Shown in pieces: positions 52,756-61,519 of a stretch of DNA of 64,000 nucleotides. The position numbers and the translations under genes are program-made. Where the stretch lies: contig JACKNM010000009.1 in assembly GCA_024234875.1 (NCBI GenBank), positions 124,001 through 188,000 of the forward strand, written 5' to 3'. The notes beneath the pieces are model-generated. The model was given only the letters and a program-made list of their open reading frames with translations. It made no database searches and was not told the origin of the DNA. The stretch comes from Ectothiorhodospiraceae bacterium. Lineage in GTDB: Bacteria; Pseudomonadota; Gammaproteobacteria; HK1. The stretch's first letter is position 1. Every line of letters starts with the position of its first letter.

Positions 52756-53991
52756 TCATCGGCCGGGCGCGAGGCCCATCGCCTTGCGCACGTCGTCCAT
52801 GGTCTCGCGGGCGACGTCGCGGGCACGGTCACAGCCCTCGGCGACGATGGCGCGCACCTCGTCCGGTCGGTCCACGTACTCCTCGGCCCGCTTTCGAATC
52901 GGCTCGAGCTCCACCTGCACCGACTCGATCAGCGGCTGCTTGCACTCCAGGCAGCCGATGCCCGCGGTGCGGCACCCCTGGTCGACCCAGGCCCGGCGCT
53001 CGTCGTCGGAGTAGACATGGTGGAGCTGCCACACCGGGCACCGCAGCGGGTCGCCCGGGTCGGTGCGACGCACCCGCGCCGGGTCGGTCGGCATGGTGCG
53101 GATCTTGCGCTCCACCGATTCCGGCGTCTCACGCAGCCCGATCACGTTGTCGTAGGACTTCGACATCTTCTGGCCGTCGATGCCGGGCATCTTCGACGCC
53201 GGGGTGAGCAGCGCGCGCGGCTCCGGGAGGATGACCTTCCCGCCGCCCTCGAGATAGCCGAACAGCCGCTCGCGATCCCCGAGCGAGATGTTCTGCTGGT
53301 CCTCGAGCAGAGCCCGTCCCCGCGCCAGCGCCTCCTGGTCACCCTGCTCGAGGTAGCGCTTGCGCAGATCGCGGTAGACCCGGGCGCTCTTCTTGCCCAT
53401 CTTGCCGATCGCCGCCTCGGCCTTCTCCTCGAATCCGACCTCGCGGCCGTAGAGGAAGTTGAACCGCCGCGCGACCTCGCGGGTGAGCTCGATGTGGGCG
53501 ACCTGGTCCTCGCCGACCGGGACCATGCCGGCCTTGTAGGCGAGGATGTCGGCGCTCTGCAGCAGCGGATAGCCGAGGAACCCGTAGGTCGCCAGATCGC
53601 GATCCTTCAGCTTCTCCTGCTGGTCCTTGAAGCTCGGCACACGTTCCAGCCAGCCCAGTGGCGTCACCATCGAGAGCAGGAGATGGAGCTCGGCGTGCTC
53701 GGGGACGCGGGACTGCACGAACAGGGTCGCGGCGCCGGGGTCGATGCCGCAGGCGAGCCAGTCGACGACCATGTCCCAGGTCGCGCTGCCGATGACCGAG
53801 GGATCCTCGTAATGCGTGGTGAGCGCGTGCCAGTCGGCGACGAAGAAGAAGCACTCGTACTGGTGCTGGAGGCGCACCCAGTTCTTCAGCACACCGTGGT
53901 AGTGCCCCAGGTGGAGCAGCCCGGTCGGGCGCATGCCTGAGAGCACGCGCTGGTGCTGGGTGGGGATGCTGTCGAGTGTGTCGTCTTCCAT
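52756..53991 (-). CDS. trpS: tryptophanyl-tRNA synthetase
   Basis: A 411-residue class I synthetase. The HIGH motif is TGLLHLGHYHGVLKNW, and the KMSKS motif appears exactly in DGQKMSKSYDNV. It is longer than the 330-residue standard because of an insert (about 180-260) between VGEDQVAHIELTREVARRFN and the KMSKS loop; this larger subtype occurs in several gammaproteobacteria. A GCLECKQPLIE stretch near the C-terminus has two cysteines. ATG 53991 was taken as the start because the domain begins within 15 residues. It lies between scpA and the site-2 protease gene. Confidence 0.95.
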   Translation of the reverse strand: MEDDTLDSIPTQHQRVLSGMRPTGLLHLGHYHGVLKNWVRLQHQYECFFFVADWHALTTHYEDPSVIGSATWDMVVDWLACGIDPGAATLFVQSRVPEHAELHLLLSMVTPLGWLERVPSFKDQQEKLKDRDLATYGFLGYPLLQSADILAYKAGMVPVGEDQVAHIELTREVARRFNFLYGREVGFEEKAEAAIGKMGKKSARVYRDLRKRYLEQGDQEALARGRALLEDQQNISLGDRERLFGYLEGGGKVILPEPRALLTPASKMPGIDGQKMSKSYDNVIGLRETPESVERKIRTMPTDPARVRRTDPGDPLRCPVWQLHHVYSDDERRAWVDQGCRTAGIGCLECKQPLIESVQVELEPIRKRAEEYVDRPDEVRAIVAEGCDRARDVARETMDDVRKAMGLAPGR

Positions 53992-54095
53992 CGGTCTCGT
54001 GGTTCTCGAGTGATTCGGATACCGCGCCCTGGTGGCGGAGCGCTCGGCAGCCGGGTCCGGGCGGCTCGGCCGGCACGGCGACGCGCCGCGTTGTC

Positions 54096-54755
54096 CTAGC
54101 GGAGGTTGACCAGCGAGGCCACCGCCACCACCACCACGTCCATCGCCGGCCCCATGATGCGCGGCAGCACGTGGGTGAACATCAGCGCCAGCAAGATGAG
54201 GATGCCGAACGGCTCGACGCGCGCCACCGCCATCGCCGGACGGGGCGGGAGCAGGCTCACCAGGATGCGCCCGCCGTCGAGCGGGGGCAGCGGCAGCAGA
54301 TTCAACACCATGAGCGCCACGTTGATCAGGAGCCCGGCGCGGCCCATGTAGAACAGCGGCTCGGCGAGCGCGGGAAACGCGCGATGGTAATCGAGCCCCA
54401 GCTTCATGGCGAGCGCCCAGCCGATCGCCATCAGCAGGTTCGCGGCCGGCCCGGCCACCGCCACCAGCCCCATGTCGCGCCGCGGTCGGCGCAGCCGTCC
54501 GGGCTGGACCGGCACCGGCTTCGCCCAACCGAAGAGGAAGGTGGCGCCCATGGCGAGCAGGGCCAGCGGGACGACAACGGTACCGATCGGGTCGACGTGA
54601 CGCAGCGGGTTCAGCGACAGCCGCCCGGCCTGGCGCGCGGTCGGGTCACCCAGACGGTCGGCCATCCAGCCGTGCGCCGCCTCGTGCAGGGTCACTGCGA
54701 AGACCACCGGGAGCGCCCACACCGCGATCTCCTGGACCAGGGTGAGGTCACCCAC
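54096..54755 (-). CDS. site-2 protease family zinc metallopeptidase (M50)
   Basis: A 219-residue intramembrane protease-like protein with about six hydrophobic segments. The zinc motif HEAAH is in VFAVTLHEAAHGWMADRLGD, and the third ligand is the Asp of NLLPLPPLDGGRIL. This short subgroup (no PDZ domain) is encoded between yciO and trpS in many gammaproteobacteria. The substrate is unknown. The start is taken as GTG 54755, which overlaps the yciO stop; the ribosome binding site is weak. Confidence 0.9.
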   Translation of the reverse strand: MGDLTLVQEIAVWALPVVFAVTLHEAAHGWMADRLGDPTARQAGRLSLNPLRHVDPIGTVVVPLALLAMGATFLFGWAKPVPVQPGRLRRPRRDMGLVAVAGPAANLLMAIGWALAMKLGLDYHRAFPALAEPLFYMGRAGLLINVALMVLNLLPLPPLDGGRILVSLLPPRPAMAVARVEPFGILILLALMFTHVLPRIMGPAMDVVVVAVASLVNLR

Positions 54756-55416
54756 GCGGAACGCGCCCCGTCGCCTCGAGCTCGGCGTCCTCGATTCCGG
54801 CAAAGCCCGACACGTCGCCGAGCCCCCGGCGGAGCAGCCGCGGCGGCGCCTCGGAGAGGTCGACGACGCTGGTCGGCTCGATGCCGCAGGTCCCGGCGTC
54901 GATCACCAGATCGACCGCACCGCCGAGCGCCTCCGCCACCGCGTGCCCCTCGCCGGTCGGATACAGGTCCCCGGGCAGGTGCAGGGTGACGCTCATCATC
55001 GGCTCGCCCAACGCGTCGAGGAGATGCTGCGCGACCGGGTTGCCGGGCACCCGCAGACCGATGGTGCGCCGTTTCGGATCCTGCAGCCGGCGTGGGACCT
55101 CGCGGCTCGCTCGCAGCACGAAGGTGTAGGGGCCCGGGGTGTGCGCCCGCAGCAGGCGGTAGACGGCGTTGTCGACCCGCGCGTAGGTCGCGATCTCGGA
55201 CAGGTCCCGGCACATCAGGGTGAAGTGGTGGCCGTCCGCCAGCCCGCGAATACGGCGAATCCGCTCCATCGCCGACTTGTCACCGATGCAGCAGCCGAGC
55301 GCGTAGCAGGAGTCGGTCGGATAGGCGATGACGCCACCCGAGCGCAGCACCGCCACCGCCTGGGTGATCAGCCGCCGCTGGGGGTGGGTCGGGTGGATCT
55401 GAATCGACTGAGGCAT
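54748..55416 (-). CDS. yciO: YciO/Sua5/YrdC family protein
   Basis: A 222-residue protein with the Sua5/YrdC fold. GGVIAYPTDSCYALGCCIGDK is the nucleotide-binding start, and IRGLADGHHFTLMCRDLSEI and the PGPYTFVLRASREVPRRL segment match the YciO branch rather than TsaC proper. TsaC makes threonylcarbamoyl-AMP for t6A in tRNA; YciO enzymes have weak or different activity. It heads the minus-strand yciO - M50 - trpS - scpA - scpB - rluB set and is divergent from yciB. The ATG at 55416 overlaps plus-strand noncoding sequence only. Confidence 0.92.
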   Translation of the reverse strand: MPQSIQIHPTHPQRRLITQAVAVLRSGGVIAYPTDSCYALGCCIGDKSAMERIRRIRGLADGHHFTLMCRDLSEIATYARVDNAVYRLLRAHTPGPYTFVLRASREVPRRLQDPKRRTIGLRVPGNPVAQHLLDALGEPMMSVTLHLPGDLYPTGEGHAVAEALGGAVDLVIDAGTCGIEPTSVVDLSEAPPRLLRRGLGDVSGFAGIEDAELEATGRVPRG

Positions 55417-55522
55417 GACGCGGGCCGTGGCGGAGGGCCGATTCTACCAGGCCGGAGCCGTCATGCTGATGGAAATCGCCGCGGCGGTATACTCGGGCGC
55501 CGCCGCGGCCACAGACGACGCC

Positions 55523-56092
55523 ATGAAGCTCTTCCTCGACTTCCTCCCGGTCATCCTGTTCTTCGTCGCCTACAAGATGCACGACGACCCGCACCGGGGG
55601 ATGCTGGTCGCCACCGCGGTGATCATCGTCGCCACCGCGGTCCAGGTCGCCATCACCTGGCTGCGCAACCGCAAGGTCGAGCGGATGCCGCTGGTGACGC
55701 TCGCGCTGGTGGTGGTGTTCGGCGGCGCCACCTTGCTGCTGGAGGACGAGATCTTCATCAAGTGGAAGCCGACGGTGGTCAACTGGCTGTTCGCCCTCGC
55801 CTTCCTCGGCAGCCAGTTCATCGGCGGCAAGAACCTGGTGCAGCGGATGATGGAGGGCTCGGTGAAGTTGCCGACCGCCATCTGGAACCGCCTCAACCTC
55901 GGCTGGGTGGGGTTCTTCCTGGCCATGGGGGTGGTGAACCTCTGGGTGGTCTACAACTTCGACACCGACACCTGGGTGAACTTCAAGCTGTTCGGGCTGC
56001 TCGGGCTCACGGTCTTGTTCGTCGTCGCCCAGGGTCTGTATCTCATGCGTCACGTCGAGCCCGAGCCCGACGCGGAGGAGGAAGGCCGGTGA
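55523..56092 (+). CDS. yciB: inner membrane-spanning protein YciB (septation protein A family)
   Basis: A 189-residue protein with five or so hydrophobic helices, starting MKLFLDFLPVILFFVAYK, the diagnostic YciB N-terminus. WKPTVVNWLFALAFLGSQFIG and LNLGWVGFFLAMGVVNLWVV are also conserved. It is involved in cell-envelope integrity and septation. ATG 55523 is the family start although the frame is open further upstream. A -10-like TATACT lies at 55488-55493. Its stop overlaps the GTG start of dapE as GTGA, with a GGAGGAGGAAGG before it. Confidence 0.94.
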   Translation: MKLFLDFLPVILFFVAYKMHDDPHRGMLVATAVIIVATAVQVAITWLRNRKVERMPLVTLALVVVFGGATLLLEDEIFIKWKPTVVNWLFALAFLGSQFIGGKNLVQRMMEGSVKLPTAIWNRLNLGWVGFFLAMGVVNLWVVYNFDTDTWVNFKLFGLLGLTVLFVVAQGLYLMRHVEPEPDAEEEGR

Positions 56093-57216
56093 GCCCGACG
56101 CTCGACCTCGCCATGGACCTGATTCGGCGTCCCTCGGTCACCCCCGAGGACGCCGGTTGCCAGCGCCTGCTCGCCGAGCGGCTCGCCGGCGCCGGATTCC
56201 GTACCGAGCACATGCGGTTCGGCGAGACCGACAACCTCTGGGCCCGTGCCGGCACCGAGGGGCCGCTGCTGGTCTTCCTCGGCCATACCGACGTCGTCCC
56301 CCCGGGTCCGGAGAGCGCGTGGTCGTCGCCGCCGTTCGAGCCGACGATTCGCGACGGCCGGCTCTACGGGCGCGGCGCGGCCGACATGAAGACCGCGGTC
56401 GCCGCCTTCGTGGTCGCCGCCGAGCGGTTCCGCGCCGCCCGCCCCGGCCACCGAGGCTCGATCGGCTTCCTGGTGACCAGCGACGAGGAGGGCCCCGCCC
56501 ACGACGGCACGGTCAAGGTGATCGACGCGCTGTCCACACGCGGCGAGCGAATCGACTGGTGCCTGGTCGGCGAGCCGTCGAGCCGGGCCGCGCTCGGCGA
56601 CACCATCAAGAACGGTCGCCGTGGCTCGCTGAGCGGGCACCTGCGGCTGCGCGGGGTGCAGGGGCACGTGGCCTACCCCCACCTCGTGGTCAACCCGATC
56701 CACAAGTTCGCCCACGCGCTGGCAGCGCTCGACCGGGAGACATGGGACGCCGGCAACGCCCACTTCCCGCCGACGACCTTCCAGGTCTCGAACGTCAAGG
56801 CCGGCACCGGCGCCACCAACGTTGTGCCCGGCGCCCTCGAGGCGTGGTTCAACTTCCGTTTCTCGACCGAGGTCACCCGTGACGCGCTCGAGCGGCGGGT
56901 GCACGCCCTCCTCGACGCCCAGGGCCTCGACTACACCATCGACTGGACCAGCTCCGGCGGCCCCTTCCTGACCCCGGCCGGGGCGCTGGTCGACGCGGTG
57001 CGCGCCGCGGTGCGCGAGACCAACGGGGTGGAGACCGAGCTCTCGACCTCCGGCGGCACCTCCGACGGCCGCTTCGTGGCGCCCACCGGCGCCCAGGTGG
57101 TCGAGTTGGGGGTGGTCAACGCGAGCATCCACTCGGTCGACGAGCACGTCGAGCTGGCCGAGATCGACCAGCTCACCGAGGTCTACTCCCGCGTGGTCGA
57201 GCGACTCCTCGCCTGA
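56089..57216 (+). CDS. dapE: succinyl-diaminopimelate desuccinylase
   Basis: A 375-residue M20-family dizinc enzyme of lysine/peptidoglycan precursor synthesis. LVFLGHTDVVPPG gives the first His ligand and Asp, GRGAADMKTAVAAFV the bridging Asp, TSDEEGPA the catalytic Glu, and VGEPSS the next ligand; ELSTSGGTSDGRF is the DapE-specific segment. The closing His is in GVVNASIHSVDEHV. The start is GTG 56089, translationally coupled to yciB. The open frame upstream of it belongs to no gene. Confidence 0.95.
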   Translation: MSPTLDLAMDLIRRPSVTPEDAGCQRLLAERLAGAGFRTEHMRFGETDNLWARAGTEGPLLVFLGHTDVVPPGPESAWSSPPFEPTIRDGRLYGRGAADMKTAVAAFVVAAERFRAARPGHRGSIGFLVTSDEEGPAHDGTVKVIDALSTRGERIDWCLVGEPSSRAALGDTIKNGRRGSLSGHLRLRGVQGHVAYPHLVVNPIHKFAHALAALDRETWDAGNAHFPPTTFQVSNVKAGTGATNVVPGALEAWFNFRFSTEVTRDALERRVHALLDAQGLDYTIDWTSSGGPFLTPAGALVDAVRAAVRETNGVETELSTSGGTSDGRFVAPTGAQVVELGVVNASIHSVDEHVELAEIDQLTEVYSRVVERLLA

Positions 57217-57350
57217 CCGTTGCCGCGCCCCACATTGCCGCCGGGCAGGTAGACTCCACCGGCACGGGCGCTGCGGTATGCTCCCGGCGGCGGTGACCAC
57301 TGGGCCGGGGCGTGGTGGCCGGCGATGTGCGCGCCTTCACGGCCCGCGCC

Positions 57351-57379
57351 ATGAAAGCCCCCCCGAGTTGGACTAGAAT
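57351..57379 (+). promoter_or_regulatory. promoter of clpS-clpA, probably giving a leaderless message
   Basis: -35-like ATGAAA (57351-57356), 17-nt spacer, -10 TAGAAT (57374-57379). The -10 box ends seven bases before the clpS ATG (57387), so transcription should start about at the ATG; no Shine-Dalgarno is present. Confidence 0.55.
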
Positions 57380-57386
57380 CCGCACC

Positions 57387-57707
57387 ATGTCCGAGCGACC
57401 GGGGTACTCCAACGACGAAGGCCTCTCCGTCGAGGAGGCGAAGCCGAAGCTCAAGCGGCCACCGCTGTACAACGTGGTGCTGCTGAACGACGACTACACC
57501 CCGATGGAGTTCGTCGTCCATGTGCTGGAGTACTTCTTCAACATGGATCGCGAGAAGGCGGTGCGGGTGATGCTGGCCGTCCACACCCAGGGCAAGGGGG
57601 TGTGCGGCTGCTTCTCCCGGGAGATCGCCGAGACCAAGGTGGCCCAGGTCAACGACTACTCCCGCCAGAACAACCACCCGCTCCTGTGCACCATGGAGCG
57701 CGCCTGA
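57387..57707 (+). CDS. clpS: ATP-dependent Clp protease adaptor ClpS
   Basis: A 106-residue adaptor, the same length as in E. coli, that delivers N-degron substrates to ClpAP. The core has PPLYNVVLLNDDYTPMEFVV, including the N-end-residue pocket residues Asn and Asp, then YFFNMDREKAVRVMLAVH, and AETKVAQVNDYSRQNNHPLL. ATG 57387 was chosen by family length; the frame is open upstream. clpA follows after 27 bp. Confidence 0.95.
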   Translation: MSERPGYSNDEGLSVEEAKPKLKRPPLYNVVLLNDDYTPMEFVVHVLEYFFNMDREKAVRVMLAVHTQGKGVCGCFSREIAETKVAQVNDYSRQNNHPLLCTMERA

Positions 57708-57734
57708 GGGAGCTGCCGTGCGAGGCGACGTGCG

Positions 57735-60014
57735 ATGTTGAGCAAAGAGCTAGAGACGACACTGAGCGCCGCCTTTCGCAAGGCTCGCGAGAAGCGTCAC
57801 GAGTTCATGACGGTCGAGCACCTGCTGCTCGCGCTGCTCGACAACCTGGCGGCGGCGAAGGTGCTGCGGGCCTGCGGCGCGGACATGGACCGGTTGCGCG
57901 AGGATCTCGGCAAGTACGTCGACGAGCACACGCCGATGCTGCCGGCGAAGGACGACCGCGAGACGCAGCCGACGCTCGGCTTCCAGCGCGTGCTCCAGCG
58001 CGCGGTGTTCCACGTGCAATCCTCCGGCAAGGAGGAGGTGACCGGCGCCAACGTGCTGGTCGCGATCTTCGGCGAGCGCGAGTCGCAGGCGGTCTACTTC
58101 CTCAACCGCCAGAACATCACCCGCCTCGACGTGGTGAACTACATCTCCCACGGCATCTCGAAGGTCCACGACAACGAGGAAGGCGAGGACTTCTCGCCGA
58201 GCACCGAGGAGGAGAAGCCGGCGGAGCAGACTGGCAAGTCCCCGCTCGAGGCCTACGCGGTCAACCTCAACCAGCAGGCCCTGCTCGGCAAGATCGATCC
58301 GCTGATCGGGCGCCAGCGCGAGGTCGAGCGCACGATCCAGATCCTCTGCCGCCGGCGCAAGAACAACCCGTTGTTCGTCGGTGAGGCCGGTGTCGGCAAG
58401 ACCGCCATCGCCGAGGGCCTGGCGAAGATGATCGTCGACGGCGACGTGCCGGAGGTGCTGCAAGACAGCACCATCTACGCCCTCGACCTCGGCGCGCTGC
58501 TCGCCGGCACCAAGTACCGCGGCGACTTCGAGAAGCGCCTGAAGGGCGTGCTCGCGCAGCTCAACAAGGAGCCGGGCGCGGTGCTCTTCATCGACGAGAT
58601 CCACACCATCATCGGCGCCGGCGCGGCGTCCGGTGGGGTGATGGACGCCTCGAACCTGATCAAGCCGATGCTCGCCTCCGGCGATCTGCGCTGCATCGGC
58701 TCGACCACCTACCAGGAGTACCGCGGGATCTTCGAGAAGGACCGCGCGCTCTCGCGGCGCTTCCAGAAGATCGACGTCGTCGAGCCCACCGTCGAGGAGA
58801 CGGTGAAGATCCTCGCCGGGCTCAAGTCCCGCTTCGAGGAGCACCACGGCGTGAAGTACTCGCGCCAGGCGATCCGCTCGGCCGCCGAGCTCGCCCACCG
58901 CTACATCAACGAGCGCTACCTGCCGGACAAGGCGATCGACGTCATCGACGAGGCTGGCGCGTCGCAGAAGCTGCTGCCGCCGTCGCGCCGGCGCAAGGTG
59001 GTCGGCGTCGGCGACATCGAGGCGGTGGTGGCGAAGATGGCACGCATCCCGCCGAAGACCGTCTCGGCGTCTGACAAGGACGTGCTGCGCACCATCGATC
59101 GCGATCTCAAGATGGTGGTGTTCGGGCAGGACGAGGCCATCGACACCCTCGGCTCCGCGATCAAGATGGCGCGCTCGGGTCTGCGCGATCCCGAGAAGCC
59201 GATCGGCTGTTTCCTGTTCGCCGGACCGACCGGCGTCGGCAAGACCGAGGTCACCCGTCAGCTCGCGCGCCTGCTCGGCATCGAGCTGGTGCGCTTCGAC
59301 ATGTCGGAGTACATGGAGCGGCACACCGTGTCGCGCCTGATCGGCGCGCCGCCCGGCTACGTCGGCTTCGACCAGGGCGGGTTGCTCACCGAGGCGATCA
59401 GCAAGCAGCCGCACGCGGTGCTCCTGCTCGACGAGATCGAGAAGGCCCACCCCGACGTCTTCAACCTGCTGCTGCAGGTGATGGACCACGGCACGCTCAC
59501 CGACAACAACGGCCGCAAGGCGGACTTCCGCAACGTGATCCTGGTGATGACCACCAACGCCGGGGCCGACCGGATGAATCGCCCGTCCATCGGCTTCACC
59601 CAGCAGGACCACACCTCCGACAGCATGGAGGTGATCCGGCGGCTGTTCAGCCCGGAGTTCCGCAACCGGCTCGACGCCATCGTGGAGTTCTCGGCGCTCG
59701 ACGAGCGCACCATCCAGAACGTGGTCGACAAGTTCCTGATGGAGCTGGAAGGCCAGCTCGAGGACAAGCGCGTCACCTTCGAGACCGACGATCTGGCGCG
59801 TGCCTGGCTGGCCGAGCGCGGGTTCGACCGCCAGATGGGCGCGCGGCCGATGTCGCGCGTGATCCAGGAGCACATCAAACGCCCGTTGGCCGAGGAGCTG
59901 CTGTTCGGCAAGCTCGAGGGCGGTGGTCATGTGCGGATCACGGTGAAGGACGACAAGCTGCACCTCGAGTTCGAGCCGCAGGCGGTGCCCGACAAGGTCG
60001 GCGAGGTCGACTGA
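57735..60014 (+). CDS. clpA: ATP-dependent Clp protease ATPase subunit ClpA
   Basis: A 759-residue AAA+ unfoldase that works with ClpP and ClpS. The N-domain (1-145) begins MLSKELETTLSAAFRKARE. The first AAA domain has Walker A GEAGVGKTAIAEG and Walker B FIDEIHTI; the second has GPTGVGKTEVTRQ and LLDEIEKAHPDV. The ClpP-binding IGF loop is in PSIGFTQQDH. Spacing to clpS is 27 bp. A 10-bp hairpin follows the stop. Confidence 0.97.
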   Translation: MLSKELETTLSAAFRKAREKRHEFMTVEHLLLALLDNLAAAKVLRACGADMDRLREDLGKYVDEHTPMLPAKDDRETQPTLGFQRVLQRAVFHVQSSGKEEVTGANVLVAIFGERESQAVYFLNRQNITRLDVVNYISHGISKVHDNEEGEDFSPSTEEEKPAEQTGKSPLEAYAVNLNQQALLGKIDPLIGRQREVERTIQILCRRRKNNPLFVGEAGVGKTAIAEGLAKMIVDGDVPEVLQDSTIYALDLGALLAGTKYRGDFEKRLKGVLAQLNKEPGAVLFIDEIHTIIGAGAASGGVMDASNLIKPMLASGDLRCIGSTTYQEYRGIFEKDRALSRRFQKIDVVEPTVEETVKILAGLKSRFEEHHGVKYSRQAIRSAAELAHRYINERYLPDKAIDVIDEAGASQKLLPPSRRRKVVGVGDIEAVVAKMARIPPKTVSASDKDVLRTIDRDLKMVVFGQDEAIDTLGSAIKMARSGLRDPEKPIGCFLFAGPTGVGKTEVTRQLARLLGIELVRFDMSEYMERHTVSRLIGAPPGYVGFDQGGLLTEAISKQPHAVLLLDEIEKAHPDVFNLLLQVMDHGTLTDNNGRKADFRNVILVMTTNAGADRMNRPSIGFTQQDHTSDSMEVIRRLFSPEFRNRLDAIVEFSALDERTIQNVVDKFLMELEGQLEDKRVTFETDDLARAWLAERGFDRQMGARPMSRVIQEHIKRPLAEELLFGKLEGGGHVRITVKDDKLHLEFEPQAVPDKVGEVD

Positions 60015-60026
60015 CCGCGCCCCTGA

Positions 60027-60050
60027 CCGCGCCACCCTCGGGTGGCGCGG
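60027..60050 (+). terminator. 10-bp perfect hairpin after clpA
   Basis: CCGCGCCACC and GGTGGCGCGG flank a CTCG tetraloop, 12 bases after the clpA stop. There is no T-tract, so termination strength is uncertain. Confidence 0.55.
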
Positions 60051-60078
60051 CGCCATTGAACGCGTTCCGGAGACGACC

Positions 60079-60735
60079 ATGCCTGCCGCCTGCCGCTCGC
60101 TGCTCCTGCTGATTGCGCTCTGCACCACCGCCGCCTCGGCACAGGTCGGTCCGCGACCTCACGACGGGGGTCAGCCAGGCCACGGCCCGGGGGGACATGG
60201 CGGGCAGCACGCGCGCGCGATGATGGGCGTCCCCGGGGCGCCGGACACGGTGGTGCGCGAGGGCGTGGGACGGCTGGTCGAGTTCCTCGCGTCGAGCGCG
60301 GATCGCTCGCCGGACGCGGTGCGGGCGGTGCTCGAGGAGGCGGTCGCCCCGCACTTCGACTTCACCTACATGGCCCGGTGGGCAGCCGGCCCGTACGCCC
60401 GGCGGCTCGACGACGCGCAGTCCGAGGCCCTGGGCGCGCGACTGGAGCGGATGTTCCTGGACGGGCTGGCCCGCAACCTCGGCGCCTTCACCGGCACCGT
60501 GTCCCGGGTCCGGGTCATGCCCTGGCGACCGGTGAGCGCACTCGAGGCCGTCGTCCCGGCGCGCGCCCAGATCGACGGCATGGGCCCGGTGCGGCTCGAG
60601 TTCCGGTTCTATTACGGGCCCGATGGTTGGCGCATCTTCGACGTCGCGGCCAACGGCGCCAGCGCAGCCGCCTACTACCGGCGCTACTTCTCCGACCTGC
60701 TCCGTCGCCAGGGTCCGGGCGGGCTGGCCGAGTAG
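60079..60735 (+). CDS. MlaC/Ttg2D-like periplasmic protein with His-Gly-rich insert
   Basis: A 218-residue protein with a Sec signal peptide (MPAACRSLLLLIALCTTAAS, cleavage before Gln22). Residues about 57-210 match the MlaC/Ttg2 phospholipid-carrier fold: FDFTYMARWAAGPYARRLDD, FLDGLARNLGAFTG, VRLEFRFYYGPDGWRIFDVAANGASAAAYYRRYF. Between signal and domain (28-45) lies a His/Gly-rich stretch with five His that is not usual for MlaC and could bind metal. No other mla gene is adjacent, so it is an orphan. Confidence 0.82.
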   Translation: MPAACRSLLLLIALCTTAASAQVGPRPHDGGQPGHGPGGHGGQHARAMMGVPGAPDTVVREGVGRLVEFLASSADRSPDAVRAVLEEAVAPHFDFTYMARWAAGPYARRLDDAQSEALGARLERMFLDGLARNLGAFTGTVSRVRVMPWRPVSALEAVVPARAQIDGMGPVRLEFRFYYGPDGWRIFDVAANGASAAAYYRRYFSDLLRRQGPGGLAE

Positions 60736-60793
60736 ACACGGCACGCCGGCCGCCGTCGGTCCGGGCGCGCCCGGCGGCGCGAGCGACCAGTCG

Positions 60794-61519
60794 ATGCGTT
60801 TCTGCCTGCTCACCACCGGTCGCGCCGGCTCGACCGCCCTGATGGACGCCATCGCGGCCGGGGACGACGTCACCGTCCCGGGTGACCTCATCGACTGCCG
60901 CGACCACGAGCTGGTGAATCCCGAGCATCTGGAGCGCCACCGCGTGGCGCTCGAGCGCGTCGTCGGCCACGCGGTGGACGGCCCGGCGGCGATGATCGAC
61001 GCCTTCCTCGAGGCCACGCGCGATCGCCCGATCGCCGGGTTCAAGTCGATGCCGAATCGCCACGACGACCTCCAGGCCCTGGTCGAGCGCCCGGGGCTAC
61101 GCATCGTCACGCTCCGCCGGCGCGATCTCGCATCCACGGTGGCGAGCTTCATGCGCGCGCAGGCGACGGGGCAGTGGCGACGCGAGGGCGGCCGACCGCC
61201 GACCGACTGGCGATTCGGCGATGCCGACATCCCCGCGGTGCGCGCGAACGTCGCCTATGTCGTCCAGGCGCAGGCGACGCTGTCGCGAATCCCCGGTGCC
61301 ATCCACGTCGAGTACGAGGCGCTCTGCGCCCCCGACTTCGCCTGCCCGGCCCTGGACGCGCTCTTCGGGCGGCACATCGCGCTCGACGATCCCCGCCCGC
61401 CCACCAGCGCTCGCGACTACGTCGGGAACTGGGAGCCGTTCCGACGGCTGGTGGAGGCCACCGCCCGTCAGGTCCGGCGACGGCTGGGGATCGTCGCGGC
61501 GCGCGCGACCGACCCCTGA
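60794..61519 (+). CDS. sulfotransferase-like protein
   Basis: A 241-residue protein with a PAPS-type phosphate loop at the extreme N-terminus (MRFCLLTTGRAGSTALMDAI) and LRIVTLRRRDLASTVASFMR as the probable 3'-phosphate motif. The fold is compatible with the Stf0/sulfotransferase superfamily. ATG 60794 begins directly with the loop strand. Its TGA overlaps the next ATG by one base (TGATG), so it is coupled to the phosphopantetheinyl transferase gene. It is the second sulfotransferase-like gene in the window; the two are not close in sequence pattern. Confidence 0.8.
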   Translation: MRFCLLTTGRAGSTALMDAIAAGDDVTVPGDLIDCRDHELVNPEHLERHRVALERVVGHAVDGPAAMIDAFLEATRDRPIAGFKSMPNRHDDLQALVERPGLRIVTLRRRDLASTVASFMRAQATGQWRREGGRPPTDWRFGDADIPAVRANVAYVVQAQATLSRIPGAIHVEYEALCAPDFACPALDALFGRHIALDDPRPPTSARDYVGNWEPFRRLVEATARQVRRRLGIVAARATDP

